Positions 31,423 to 43,480 of a stretch of 64,000 bases of DNA are shown here, one piece after another. The translations under genes and the position numbers were made by a program. Numbering within the stretch: the stretch's first letter is position 1; every line of letters begins with the position of its first letter. The notes beneath the pieces are model-generated. The model did no database searches. It saw only the letters and a program-made list of their open reading frames with translations, and was not told the DNA's origin. This stretch comes from Fragilaria crotonensis (Eukaryota > Bacillariophyta > Fragilariophyceae > Fragilariales > Fragilariaceae), in assembly GCA_022925895.1 (NCBI GenBank), contig JAKSYS010000334.1, positions 1 to 64,000 on the forward strand. Reading direction: 5' to 3'.

Positions 31423-33027
31423 GTGTGGAAGTTCTCTTCTGATATGCCTTTTATTAGACTAATACCGAGGTACAGACGACGATCTGCATCCCTGTGGATA
31501 TTTCTGTGTAATGCGGTCTTCTTGGCATGCGTCATGTTATGGTTGGGAGTTGTTCATACAACACAAGACCAAGAACACTCGTTGGCTCACATGATCCTGT
31601 TGTCGAACAAGGAACAGCAGCAACAGCTTTCTCCTGAATTTTTCGGCACCAGCGCTAAAGCAAGAACACAGAACATTCCGTTTCGTCGCCCTGAAAAAAA
31701 CATGGACTTCTTCCAAGTAATCAAAGAATCTGGCGAGGCTGATGGGGAGAAAGGGGGTGCTAGCCATAATTTGGACCACAAAGTTGACTCTCGTCATATT
31801 TCCAACCACGAGAGGTCGAGAACATCACCTCGAATTGGTCGAACCAGAAACATGGGGGCTAGACAGAACACGACTACGGTGACAAGAAGGCGTTCTAAAT
31901 CCCGAACGACACGCAAACCTGGGTCACATCAGTGTTCGAACTTTGATGCGGTCCTCCACATCAAGAGCGGGGATCAGGGAGCAGCAAGTGGGACGCTGTT
32001 TTTCCAGTATGTGATTAATCAACTCATCTATGCCGATATGTACAATTTGATGCCCTTGATTCACCTCGACAATATAACCCACCATGTCTATGATGAGGAT
32101 GTTCACGGGGTTGGCGAAGGTTTGAATCTGACCGTTTCCGGCGAACTCGAGGTCGTATTAGAGCGCGATGCAACCAGACCGGAGCAATACTTTTGGCCTG
32201 GAAGGCCTCGTCCAAGGAAACAGCCGATGAAAGAGAAGAGGTTATGGTTTCGAGGGACTGGAGTTTGGAATCACTACCTCGAACCAGTTTCAGAGTATGA
32301 TCCCCATAATGTGGTTTGCCAGAAGCTCGCATACCTCACTCTTGAATACGAACATCTTACTCCTGGCATTCATGCCTACGCACCCTGGGCAGTCCGATCC
32401 TGGGAATATTATAAGATGCCTCCATACCTGCGGCATAACAGCTCATACCGTTCGGGCCTGCGAGATTGGTATGCACCACAACGGATGCGGGCCCACGAAA
32501 TTGTTACCAAGTACTACCGGTTTCTACCACATGTGCGGGATGCGGCTCGGCAATTGGTTCCCGATGGCACTCGGTGTCTGGCAGTCCACATTCGACACTC
32601 CGACAAGGGGGGCTTGGCACGGAAAAAGATTCCAGTGGCTGACTTTCTACCATTTGTCAGGGCTTACGCTGAAAATGGTGGCGGTCAGGTGTACCTCGCT
32701 ACCGATTCGAGTAAGGTTGTGGAGCAAGTTGAAAAGGAATGGTCACAATCGAAGTTGATTGTCCAAGGCGGGATCGTTCGTTCCGCTATTTCCAAACCAG
32801 TGTTTCGACAAGGTTCTCACAATCGTACCAATACCGAAGTATTGGTTGATATCCTTGCCATGAGCCGGTGTCAATTCATCGTTCACGGCTTCAGCGCCGT
32901 TTCGGAGGCGACACACTACTTAAATCCCAGCCTTCACAATCGGTCTGTTGACTTGGAAGATCCAGGACACGTAGCTGCATCTGAATTTGGTGAACTTATC
33001 AAGGCGGAGCATTCCTTCGTGCATTGA
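31423..33027 (+). CDS. Alpha-1,6-fucosyltransferase-like (GT23/NodZ-type) Golgi type II membrane protein
   Basis: One exon, 534 aa. A short basic cytosolic tail (RYRRRSAS) precedes one membrane anchor (about residues 25-45, LWIFLCNAVFLACVMLWLGV). A long Ser/Arg/Thr-rich stem runs to about residue 165, then the catalytic domain. The donor-site block CLAVHIRHSDKGG near residue 390 matches the H-x-R-R-x-D-K region of FUT8/NodZ; VYLATDSSKVVEQ and TEVLVDILAMSRCQFIVHGFS correspond to later GDP-fucose motifs. The likely role is fucose transfer onto N-glycans or another Golgi acceptor; linkage is inferred. MPF at 31444 is an alternative start that keeps the anchor. Confidence 0.75.
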   Translation: MWKFSSDMPFIRLIPRYRRRSASLWIFLCNAVFLACVMLWLGVVHTTQDQEHSLAHMILLSNKEQQQQLSPEFFGTSAKARTQNIPFRRPEKNMDFFQVIKESGEADGEKGGASHNLDHKVDSRHISNHERSRTSPRIGRTRNMGARQNTTTVTRRRSKSRTTRKPGSHQCSNFDAVLHIKSGDQGAASGTLFFQYVINQLIYADMYNLMPLIHLDNITHHVYDEDVHGVGEGLNLTVSGELEVVLERDATRPEQYFWPGRPRPRKQPMKEKRLWFRGTGVWNHYLEPVSEYDPHNVVCQKLAYLTLEYEHLTPGIHAYAPWAVRSWEYYKMPPYLRHNSSYRSGLRDWYAPQRMRAHEIVTKYYRFLPHVRDAARQLVPDGTRCLAVHIRHSDKGGLARKKIPVADFLPFVRAYAENGGGQVYLATDSSKVVEQVEKEWSQSKLIVQGGIVRSAISKPVFRQGSHNRTNTEVLVDILAMSRCQFIVHGFSAVSEATHYLNPSLHNRSVDLEDPGHVAASEFGELIKAEHSFVH

Positions 33028-34300
33028 TTCGTTTAGCAGTTATAAGGGCTCGATTGCTTAACGGGAACAACACTGAGTCTATGTGTTCCCGTACCACCAT
33101 ACACTCCAACTTCAGTCCTCTACACTTTATTCAACCTGTAGTTCCCCGTTCCAGTATCACTGTATTCTACTACTAGTGTCGAATTGCTAGGAATACCTTG
33201 ATGTTTGTTGTGTTAGATCGGAAGTCCGAAGCACAAACTTGCATATGGTAATGAGAGGTCAGAAGGTTTACTGACAGATATTGGACAGCTAGATGTCCAG
33301 TGTTTATCGCATGGGGCCCGGACATGATGCATTCTGAGTTCTGAGGCAGAGAAGCAAAAGTCCAGTACCCCGGGAGAATTATTGTTCATTAATTGTCCCT
33401 GATCCTGTGGCCGACACAAGGAGGGCTGGTTTGACCGTGGTATATCTAAACACCATAGCATTTTGTAAGAAGGCAATTTCCTTTAATATCCCTTATTGTC
33501 TACATCATGGTTGGTTTTTGGAGCAATGAGGCATTCCAACAAAGTGTGCCGAGGTAAATGATTTTGTGAAGTATGTACCAAAGAAGCTGGAAGCGAGAAA
33601 TGCAGGATATTATTCTGTTGCTGGTGAGGAGTCTTGCTTGCACCAGCCCTTGCCACAACGAATTCTAACCTGATGCCACATCCAAAATGAGGATGTGACT
33701 TGTGGACTGCTTATCTGCCCAGGTTTGGGGCGAAAGCCTGCAAGGCTGTTCTGTTAACTGATCAAGGACTGGTCAATTACTCGTGTGGCAGAGGGAAGGC
33801 TTTCTGGGATGTGGGATCCAGTGAGCTTGGGCCACATGTCGCAAGGGGCAATTGATATTATCTAAAATTTAAATGCACCACAGGTGCACATGACTGAAAC
33901 TATCAACAGACTTCAGGGGAACAAAGAGAATGTGACTTTCAATCCTAATCTAGTTGATAGGAGCTGCAGATATTGTGGGTGCTTGGTATCATCTGATGGG
34001 TCTTACTGGAACTGTCTCAGCTACCATGCAATGACAATGGTACAGTAAAGAGCATCAACAGGAAGCAAATTACCTGCTGCTGTGGTATATCATAACAATA
34101 ACAGTGACAATACCCAAGTGCAGTCCGAAAGCACGTTGGACGACTTGGGGGTGGCTAATACCCTAGCGAATAAGAACCACCTGTCTAAGGCTGGCATGAA
34201 GTGAGAGCCTGATTCTGGACCAGCAACCATGAGGGCATCTCAGTGTATTGCAAATCCCAGTTAGATAGTTACGTTTATTCTCAAAACTAAGTAATCTTTA
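33028..34300. other. Gene-poor sequence, nothing recognisable
   Basis: 3' flank of the fucosyltransferase-like gene, then AC-rich DNA. No reading frame longer than about 90 codons makes sense, and I recognise no repeat family. The composition resembles the decayed element that follows, so part of it may be that element's 5' half. Confidence 0.4.
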
Positions 34301-37300
34301 AAACATGCAATGGCTTTTGTGTCCCCTTACCCTGGTTGCCATGCAATGCTCACCACCACAGCAGAGAGGACAACAGAGCATTCCAAGAGTCTTTGAGACC
34401 AACAAGAAGGGCTTTGGCCGGCACAACAAGACTCAAATTGACATTGCTGTAGCCTTTACGGACTTGATCACTGTTTGCACATACGAAAACTTGGCACTGG
34501 TAGTACCAGGTCCACCAGGCAGGGTCCAACTACTACTCAACGCTGGTTTCAGGTGCTCGACAAACTGAGGGACTTCAATGATTTTCATTTCAGGAAACCT
34601 CAGCTATGCAATAACTTCAAAATCCTACCCAGGTTGGCAGCAATTGAGCAGATCAAGGTGATGACACAGGGTCCTTTTGATAAATTGTCCTATGCAAGGT
34701 GAACTCCTGCTGACATCAGCAACCAAGAAGGGATTCAAGGATTTCATTGCACAAACAAGAACATGGTGTTTTCTGCCAGCACCTCATCTACCGGTAGCTA
34801 CCTTCACATTAATCCTGGACTAATCATGGTGGCCGAGCAGCAACATGAGTAAGCTCAAGACCCTCGCTGCATCCATAATCACATGGTCCTGTCATAATCC
34901 CAATGACATCGCCAGTAAGGAACTCAGGGTGGTAAAAGCTGTGCTAACCAGAGGAGTAAAAAGCGACCTCCTGGCAATGCTAGTATAAGAATGACAAAAT
35001 GAAGGACGAAGACACACAGCTCCCAAAAAAGAACTGCTAGGTTATATTTGCTCATCCACGCCTGTGAACATGATTCCATATAATAACATGGGTGGTGATA
35101 ATTGGTGCATGCTGTCTATGCAAAAGACATGTCCCAACTGGTGTTCTTCCTGGCTGACAGAATTATAAAAAATGCTGGCAACACCAGGAGGGGAGAAATG
35201 ATGCTGCTGGTTGTTAGGACACTCCACTCCCATCGTTACGACACCGAGCGCCAAAAGCTCATCCTGGCAACCCGTCAGCAGACATAACCAAAACCCTGGC
35301 TGTAAGGTTTAACATTGGTCCAGACGAAAGGGGGACCACACCATCTTTGGCTTTGATTGACTCCCCCTGCCCGAACTGCAATGCCCTCAGCTTGTAGTAA
35401 GGCACAAGGCGACAGGCTTGCAGCCCAACGAGAGCATAGATTGTGTCATTTTGAATTCCAGTCATGACCCTTCAGGTCTCGATGACCTTGCTTCAAATGA
35501 TGATCATTGAGAGTAATTCACACCAACCCTTGTCGACCACCACCCTGCCGCCTGCATTCAATGCAAATGATTAACCCTGGTAGAAAGGAGGAGAGAATTT
35601 CGTAAAAAACTGAGAATGGAATGAGAGGCTGAAATAGTTCGCTCAGTCATCATTACCTGAGTTGGCAATGGAGGCAGGAATGAGGAACACAGGAGAGATA
35701 ATAGGAACATCACCATGCAATGCCTACTAGGAAAGGGAGAACAAGCAAGCACAAGCAAGAAGGAATTACCTGAGTAATGATACAAGATCATACTCTGGGC
35801 AAAATGCTAAAGGACCGGATGACACATTCAACCCACCAGCGTCGTTCATCACCAAGAAGCTGGGGAAGTGGCAGAACAGAACCCGTCAAACCAAGAGAAC
35901 ACTAGTAGTGGTCAAATATACAATGCGAGTAGCAGAGGTAAACACAAAAGGACTAGAGGCAATGCAAAACTACTGGAGGCTGAAGGACACAATTTGAAAA
36001 AAGTTTGCTAGAAAATGTCTACATTTTACACTGCTGGGATTGGTGTCGGAACTCAGGTCAGTGGCGCAACTAGCAGGACCGCTACTAAGACACCACCCAT
36101 ATCGCTCATTCTAGTAAATTGTTACGGTAGCGGAAATTGGAATAAGTTGTTTTTTTAGGGAGAGCTTGACCACGTCACAAATTCGGATAAAGTGGCTGAC
36201 CTTTAGGAACCACAAATCCGCAAATGCACACCCTGACAAAAAAACTTAATTGCAATGGATGTGACTCACTGTGTTGTCATACCCATGAACAAGGATACTG
36301 TAGCACAAATTCCCAATTTGGACATCCACCCTCTAGGTTTTTGTGCACCAGTGGACACCGGAGCCAGAAGGCAAATAGTTTGACGAGACCCAAAGACATG
36401 GGGCCTCAATTTCTTGTTATCGCAACTGTGGCCGTCAACATAATTGCTTTGCAGCCGCATTTAAATGTTGGCTTATACACCAACAAGATGATAAACAGTT
36501 GGAGTTAATCTAGAATTGTGCATGTACTGTTGCATTTAGGCTGGCTTACCAAACATAGATGTTTTCTGCCTGCAAGAAGCATGACTGCATCAATGTGTAG
36601 TATAGGTCAAAACACACCAATGGCGGCAGGACAAAACATTGCAAGACATCATGACCTGGCTGACCTGACGTCAAGATTAAAAGTTTGGAGGTTCAACCGA
36701 CCCACCAAAATGGTGCATGTTCTCAGAGATTTATCGGACTGGCCAATGAGATCAGCCGGTGCATAGACTGGGTGGGACCCTGACACAACGAGAAGCCCTC
36801 CTCAAAACCAGTTGCACCATTTGCCTCCCCGAGGACAATATGCCTGTTAACTCATCCTATCCAGGCACCAGCAGAAGGACAGCCGGTTCTCAAGTTACCC
36901 CTGACAACGACAAGAGTCTGTTGGGTCAACAGTCATCGAAGACCTTTTAAATGTGTTTGTCAACACATCTGAAAAAATTCAAAAGGCAAGCGCACGTCGT
37001 TCAATTGGCAATCGTGCATGTCACAAGTAGTCCACATGTCAGCGACAAAGCTAAGCCTTACGTTGAAGCCCACCACCAACCACTCTCCATGCCTAAACCG
37101 TTAGCCGAGGACAACCCTACAGAAAGTCCTCAGGTGGCATTGGATACCTGACGGTTACTGATAGCACTGCTGGAGGACAAGAAGTTGTTCATCAACTGGA
37201 GCGAAGAACTTGGCCAGGTGATCAAGCCACTGATAGACGACCCAATACTGGAACAACAACTTTGACCAACTAATTAGATGGCTGAACCAATCATCATTCT

Positions 37301-38900
37301 TCCTTAAAGTCTCGCGTCACTTCATGAACAGAATCAGTGACTCCAGTACCCCCATATGCATAAGAACCGCAAATTGGTGATTGGTGGTGAGGTCATAGTA
37401 GATGACATCCTGACCAGAGCCGACCAAGGGATCTTGTTGAACCTAGTTGTTACAAGATAAGCCACAAGAATTTGGTGGTCTGATGTCTGTCGCCCCCATG
37501 GGATGGGTGGGTTCAGTCTGTAAGGCCATGCCTTTAGGAGCAGGATACTGTCAGTCCACCCAGTTCATGGGAGTGTCAGTGTCAATAACTTGCTGGAATG
37601 CATAGTCATGGCTGTGAAGGTATGGCTGGAATGCATTTGATTGCGTCAAGAATGACTTCCATTGCATTCTGGTCATTGGGGATAGTACTACCTCTGCAAT
37701 TGTTTGCTGGCAATTCAAAATAGCAAGCATGGACAGGAAGTCCGGAACCCATGGATCTCACCTCATAGTTGCCCACCACATTGCATCAACCTTGATGGAC
37801 AACTACTGTTGGTTGGCATCGTGCCCAACACATTATAAGAATGGAGCAAGAAAGAGACACCCGAGCAATCTCCAACACTAATCCTCCTGATGACATTCTA
37901 GCTAGTAACCTATCCCTTTCTTTCCACCCTGACAGAACATGTGGCGGAGAATTCCAGAATGTTGCCTCTGCCCAACAAAATGTTATCATGCTGGGCCATG
38001 CTGGTGGTACAAATTGCAGCTTCATCCTTGATGAGCTGCTTGTTGGGAGCCCAGGAATGAGAAGTCACCAGGGGCATGGCATTGATGGACAGGATTGAGA
38101 AAGACTACAGCAAATTTGTGAATGATCCTTTTCTTGTTTTGTTATCCCACCATGAACACGAACTTTACAAAAGGTGGTGGTTCGGCCAGTGCTACAGATG
38201 CCAAACATGGTACTACACCAGTCATGGGGAAATCACAGGCACTTTTGGCCAAGCCGCTGGCCACCTGACTATCATGGTGTTCTGGGGGAATCAGCAGGAA
38301 AGTCCATGCATATCAAGGAAGACAGCACAACCCCACAACCATTTGTCAGAGCCCTGCAGCAGAAGGCTTATGATAACATGGACCCCCCACCTAGAACCAG
38401 CAGCAAGCTTTCATGCCCAAACTACTCCGGGTCATGGCCAGCCTGGCCAATACATTACAACACAAACATATTTGCTGTTTTTAGCAAACAAGCGATTGTG
38501 GCCTATTTTTGTTCCTGGGAGTTACCACGGATGAACAAATGTGATTAACCTTCAGTGGTGGCTGTGATGTTCTGATTGGCAATCAACAAAGGTTTGGACC
38601 ACCATTACAATCACCAACACCAGTCCAAGCAAGTCACCCTAGCATTTTAATCCAGAAGAATGGGACTAAGCAGACCCCGGACCGCTCCAGCGAACATCGG
38701 AGAACATCCCCCGCCTAATTGGGTGACTTGCAACCATTTTCTGCAGAATGCACAGCCAGGTCCTGTAAGCATCACCACAAAGATCAATCAGCAGCACAAT
38801 CTGCCATGTTTAGCATGAGAACAGGATTACCAGTAGCTATGGGGGACATCTGATCCCACATGGAATGATCGTGCACTGTCGCAGGCGGACAAGAACCAAT
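34300..38900 (+). mobile_element. Very old YR-type retroelement relic
   Basis: A heavily decayed fossil recognisable by an RNase H remnant at about 37465-37640. There TRIWWSDV and HGMGGFS, and slightly later VSVNNLLECIVMAV, parallel the TRIVRVDACPQGIGGYG and LNTLEFLAAFVGMV segments of the YR elements at 1-6887 and 14206-21070. A further remnant near 37870 (NPPDDILASNLSLSF) parallels the segment after RNase H. Many dozens of breaks; no frame longer than about 150 codons. Boundaries are estimates. Much older than the other two copies and from a divergent lineage. I did not find a recombinase remnant. Confidence 0.45.
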
Positions 38901-41900
38901 TTGATACTTGGCAGGTTAAATAGTGAGAATTGAGAGCAGCAACAGAGCAACGAGCTTTCTGGCTATGAAAGACACGTAGTCCGCGTCAAGCTTCAGACTC
39001 GGAAATATTTTGAGTAGTAGCTAGTAGTAGCTAGAACAAGTAATAGATGTATAGTAGTCCTGATGTTGTTGGTAAAGTTTTCACATAATTGTGCCCCTGT
39101 CCGCATGTAAGCCGAGGTTTTCAGTGGTACTAGTAGATGTTGATGCATGAAATCCGGCGGATGCATTTGTACTAGTACTCCGTACTACGGCTTATCTTTC
39201 CATCGACTACAAGAGTATTGGGCAGAAGGGTCTTCGGTCGTGACACGAAATTGATGTGGCACATGGTGGAGGCGCATCAGTACGGAGACCCAGGAACTCT
39301 GGCCGAAGATCCGTCCAAAAATGATGATCAGGAGGGCATTCCCAATGCACCAATCTGCTTTGCACCAGATAAGGAGTAAGCCAATAAAAATGACAAATTG
39401 GTGTCACCTAACAATAGAGTCCTGAAAAGTGACACTGCTGACAGGATAAGTTTACGGAAGCAAGACAAATAATCTCATTGAGAGGGGAAAGCACTGTCAA
39501 CCCTGTTATAGGTGCCTACTGAGCAGATTGTGTAGAGTTCTCAAATGATTGGATGGCTGACATATTGTTCGCTAATCTTAATGTTTGTTGAAGATGTATG
39601 GTTGTGATCAGGCCACGGCGCAGAAGTTATACCTTAACCATACTGCATTTTTGGACTGAGTGAAGTATGGGGTTTAATTCTATGACCTACGGGTACAACA
39701 AACGTGAACTCATTATTGGGTCATCGCCTCGTCCGAATTGTGAGGTCAGGAACGCGAACCCCACACCGGCAGGTCGCCCCGCGAGAGTAAATGCTAAGAT
39801 TATTGAGCATTTTCCTCGAACAGTTACCTTGTCGTTTTGGAGAAGTAATTTGTGATCAACAATTGCCTGCCCCCGTCCAGATTATGCTCCCCGATGGCTC
39901 TACGGACCCGTTGCAACCAACGTCGTCAAATAGATGGAGGCCCATTGATGATGCGTTCCAGTGACCGTTCACAACAATAGTGTCAATCTCCTTGTCTAAA
40001 GAGATGAGGTTGCTTACATAACTCCCGAATTTCCGCAATTTTTGAGGAGCGTAAATGTAATTGCTCATCATCGTCTTTGGAGTGTAAAGGACCATTCCGA
40101 GCGGTCCACATGGGTGGTGTTGCATGATTATGGAGGGCAGCACCAGTCATAAAGGATTGCATGCATTATAACACTGCTACATTCTTTCGGTCAACATCAT
40201 ACATATTCTTGAGACATGATAGCAAAGACCAATATTTACTCAGCAGTCCAGATGTTTCAAAGCTGCTGCAATGTGAACATGTAGGTGGGTAGGACATTGG
40301 TAGAAGTCTGGCAAGCATTTTAGAGTTGATGTTGTCCAGTGCTCAATCCTGTCCGCAATCAAAAACCTTATGGGGTGCGTATCACCTGCGACCAGATCTT
40401 TCCGTAGTAGTTGACGAACACTCGTGTTGTATATACAGGATTGGCACTGTATTCTAAAATATGGCTGTGGGACTCATCGCTCGTTTTGCAGGTCCTTAAT
40501 TCTTGACTGATCATACTGTCTCTTGTCAATGGGAAGTTGTCCGTGAACTTGCTTCATATAACTGACCTGATGGTTAGCAGGACAAAGGCGTTTAAAGTGC
40601 TGCTGAGCAAAGAGATCGAAGTCAATTTTGTCCCTCTGTGACGGTAGTTAGTATGTGGTAGGGTTATTCTTTAACTCGCAGTATATTCAACACCAAATAC
40701 TGCATTTTGACTAAGTGGAGTATGATGTTTTTCAGAATTGTGCACTTAATTGCAGTGTATACTGGACCAGTACATCACTAGGAAATGTGTTGTAAATGAT
40801 GATCCCTTGCTGCCATTCCCTTAATTTCCCCAACCACGAGAGGATGCGTCCTCTAATTTGTTGTTTCAGTATCGCCAACAAAAGATGAGCACTGGGATTC
40901 AGATATTCCAATGTAGCAGATTGAACCAACAGTCCTGCCATCAAACACAAGTGCAATATTGTCTGCAGCTTTCTGCAATTGATTCGGTCATCAGCTTCAC
41001 AGCAGCAAGGATATAATTACCAAGCACCTTCGCGGTTATTGGCAAGTACCTCATCCCCTCCTCTTGAGTGAGCAACACTGTTGAGAGGCAAGTTTGTCAT
41101 GAGAATCCATTCCATCCAACGGAACATGTCCTGCTCCGCTACACTTACACATAGAGTGAAGAAGGACGTGACGGAACGAGTCTTGTCAGGCACCAATACC
41201 TGTTACTCTGATTTGTCGTTCAACCCAACACACCAACTTCCAATGCAATTGAGTAAGTTAGTCCAACCACCACTCTTTAACTCTGTCTTACCATATTTGT
41301 TGCAGAGCCATTCACCATTCTTAGTTGTCGTAAGCCTGTTGCAAACTGTGATGTGATATAAAACAATCTCTTGAAAGTAGTAGTTCTTGCTTGTACTGAT
41401 AGTATTAGAATTGCGTTTATTCGGCAACCGGATCGCAAGACTTGCCACAGAATGATTACATACTACCCAATACCTACTAATGATCTTCACAAATGAATGG
41501 AGCATGTGTAATAACTGACGTCCCGCCCACGCTTAAGGTATATCAAAGTAACTACTACCACATTTATGTGGTTACTATATTCTACTACCTACATGGTGGG
41601 TAGTTTCTAGTTACTAGGTATCTGAGATGCAGTAGGTAAAAGGTAGTTGCAGTGCTTGCAGTAGCTAGCTAGTTAATGGATTTCCAAAATTTGGAAGCTG
41701 TTAGTTACTGCAGACCAGTCAACCACAGCAGTATTAGCTTGTTACTGTGGCCTCCTTGTGATGATAGTGAAAGGACAGATCACTGTTTGTAATAAGAGGA
41801 GTGAATAGTAATTGTAAATGTGCAAACAGGCAGCTTGCATGATCAATTATACTGGTTCTAGTCAAGATTGGTGCTTGTATGTGGGATGAAAAGTTGGTTT

Positions 41901-43480
41901 CATGTCATGTTCAGACTTGTGGTGAGTACAAGTATTTAATTTGCTCACAGACAGACGGGAAGAGCAACCTGACCTTGTTTGCTGGTGAGTTTGTGATAAA
42001 ATCAAAAATGGTAGCTGAATCATATCTGTGTTGAACAAATGGTTCCAGCACATGACACACAAGTTGGGTTGCCGTACCTGGTTGACCGACCATCAATAGT
42101 GAATGACTGACACTAGTTCACAGTCTGCAAAGCTCAAAAATGATTAATTTGGTGAGTTTGCAGTAAATTGCACGCTACCATTCAAGTATAACATACAAAC
42201 GGTGGGGTTCTTCAACCTTGGTAAATTATGACGGGATGGCTGAAGTTAGGTCACTTCTCTTTGATGGCAGGAGAGAATTTAGCTTTTCATTCTGGATTAT
42301 GAAATTCACTTCTGATACAGGGGCACAGAGCTATAAAAGTCATGGTGCGTACAATTAACCCTCCCTCTTGGTAAGCAAGTTTGATACATCACTATATAAG
42401 GTTTGAGCAATCAGTCATGCGCACAAATGTCAAGTCAGGTCTCAATGCAATCAAGCAAGGTATGATTACTGGATCATCAATGTTTGCATGCATTTTAATG
42501 TTGTCAAAGGCACTTCCAATGTTGTGGTGGCAAGGTCTCGTCTCAAAGTTTGCTTCTGGTCCAATGGGATCTCTTGAGCTGCTTCTTGCAGTTCATCATG
42601 GTTGCCCACTTAATGGACCACTTTTTCTAAGGTGAGGCACTAAACACATGCACAATGTTGGAAATAAGTGAGCATGCTTGCCTAAATTTGGTTAATTGTT
42701 TTGTCAGACACCACGTGAGAGTTGTTAGAAATTCTGGACACAACTCCCAGCTCCCAGCTGAAATTTACCTTCACCTGTTGCATCAATTGTTGCATCTATG
42801 CATTATGTCATCACACATGCATTCGATTTGATCAGTTGCAAAACAAGTTAGCAATTTCCCTTCAGGAAGTTGTGTTTCTGTCGACACGAACGGACGGGCG
42901 TCGAATATCCAACCGTATTATAGTGCCTCCAGTAGCACATCCAGTAGGGTACTCTACGCACCTACAACAGTATGGGTGGACAGTAAGTTTTGATGTGACA
43001 GCGATAAGATATAAAGAGACCGTTATTCGTGCAATAATCCAGCATACAGCAGGTTCAATCTCAGGGTATGTTCACTGTTCACTATAAATCTCTACTATGT
43101 ATGGAGTATTGATAGACTTGATAATTGAACGAAGCTACCGGGACTGTATAAAGTACGGGTACTGTCCTTCTCGAGGTATATGTACTACCTACTAATCCAG
43201 TACAGTACAGTACAGTACAGTACAGGTACAGGTTCGTCTCGATGTCTCGATATCTCGATATACTTTTTGGGAGGCTGGGATGTGACACAGTGGATTTTGC
43301 AGCATTTGAACCGGAACTCCATCAAGTACAATTGTACGGTAGACAAATTTGGCATTTCCATTCAAAGGGAGTCACGGGATACGTTTAATCGTTCTCAACC
43401 TTTGACAGTGAAGGCTTGCTCTTCAGACTGATCTCATTTCATCCTTCTCCATCCCCTCAAAAATCGCATTGTGAATAAAC
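38901..43480. other. Gene-poor sequence with short simple and dispersed repeats
   Basis: No supported gene. Visible structure: TAGTAGCTAGTAGTAGCTAG-like simple sequence near 39010-39050; two similar stretches about 1.05 kb apart (CATACTGCATTTTTGGACTG near 39642 and AATACTGCATTTTGACTAAG near 40697); AC/GT-rich short repeats near 41530-41670; and a five-base tandem CAGTA tract at 43199-43226. Small frames near 39860-40140 (-) and 42380-42635 (+) have protein-like texture but no family I recognise. Confidence 0.4.
43199..43226. repeat. (AGTAC)n microsatellite in a GTAC-rich island
   Basis: About five tandem AGTAC units within a GTAC-rich stretch (about 43130-43260), about 250 bp upstream of the PP2A B56 start. 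The same pentamer theme recurs in other intergenic regions of the window. Confidence 0.75.

Noticed and set aside
32297-32758. Second open frame inside the fucosyltransferase-like gene
   Set aside because: It is an overlapping shadow; the family motifs are all in the longer frame.
33213-42635. Scattered frames of 60-150 codons in the gene desert
   Set aside because: No conserved motifs except RNase H remnants; lengths are what chance and decay would give.
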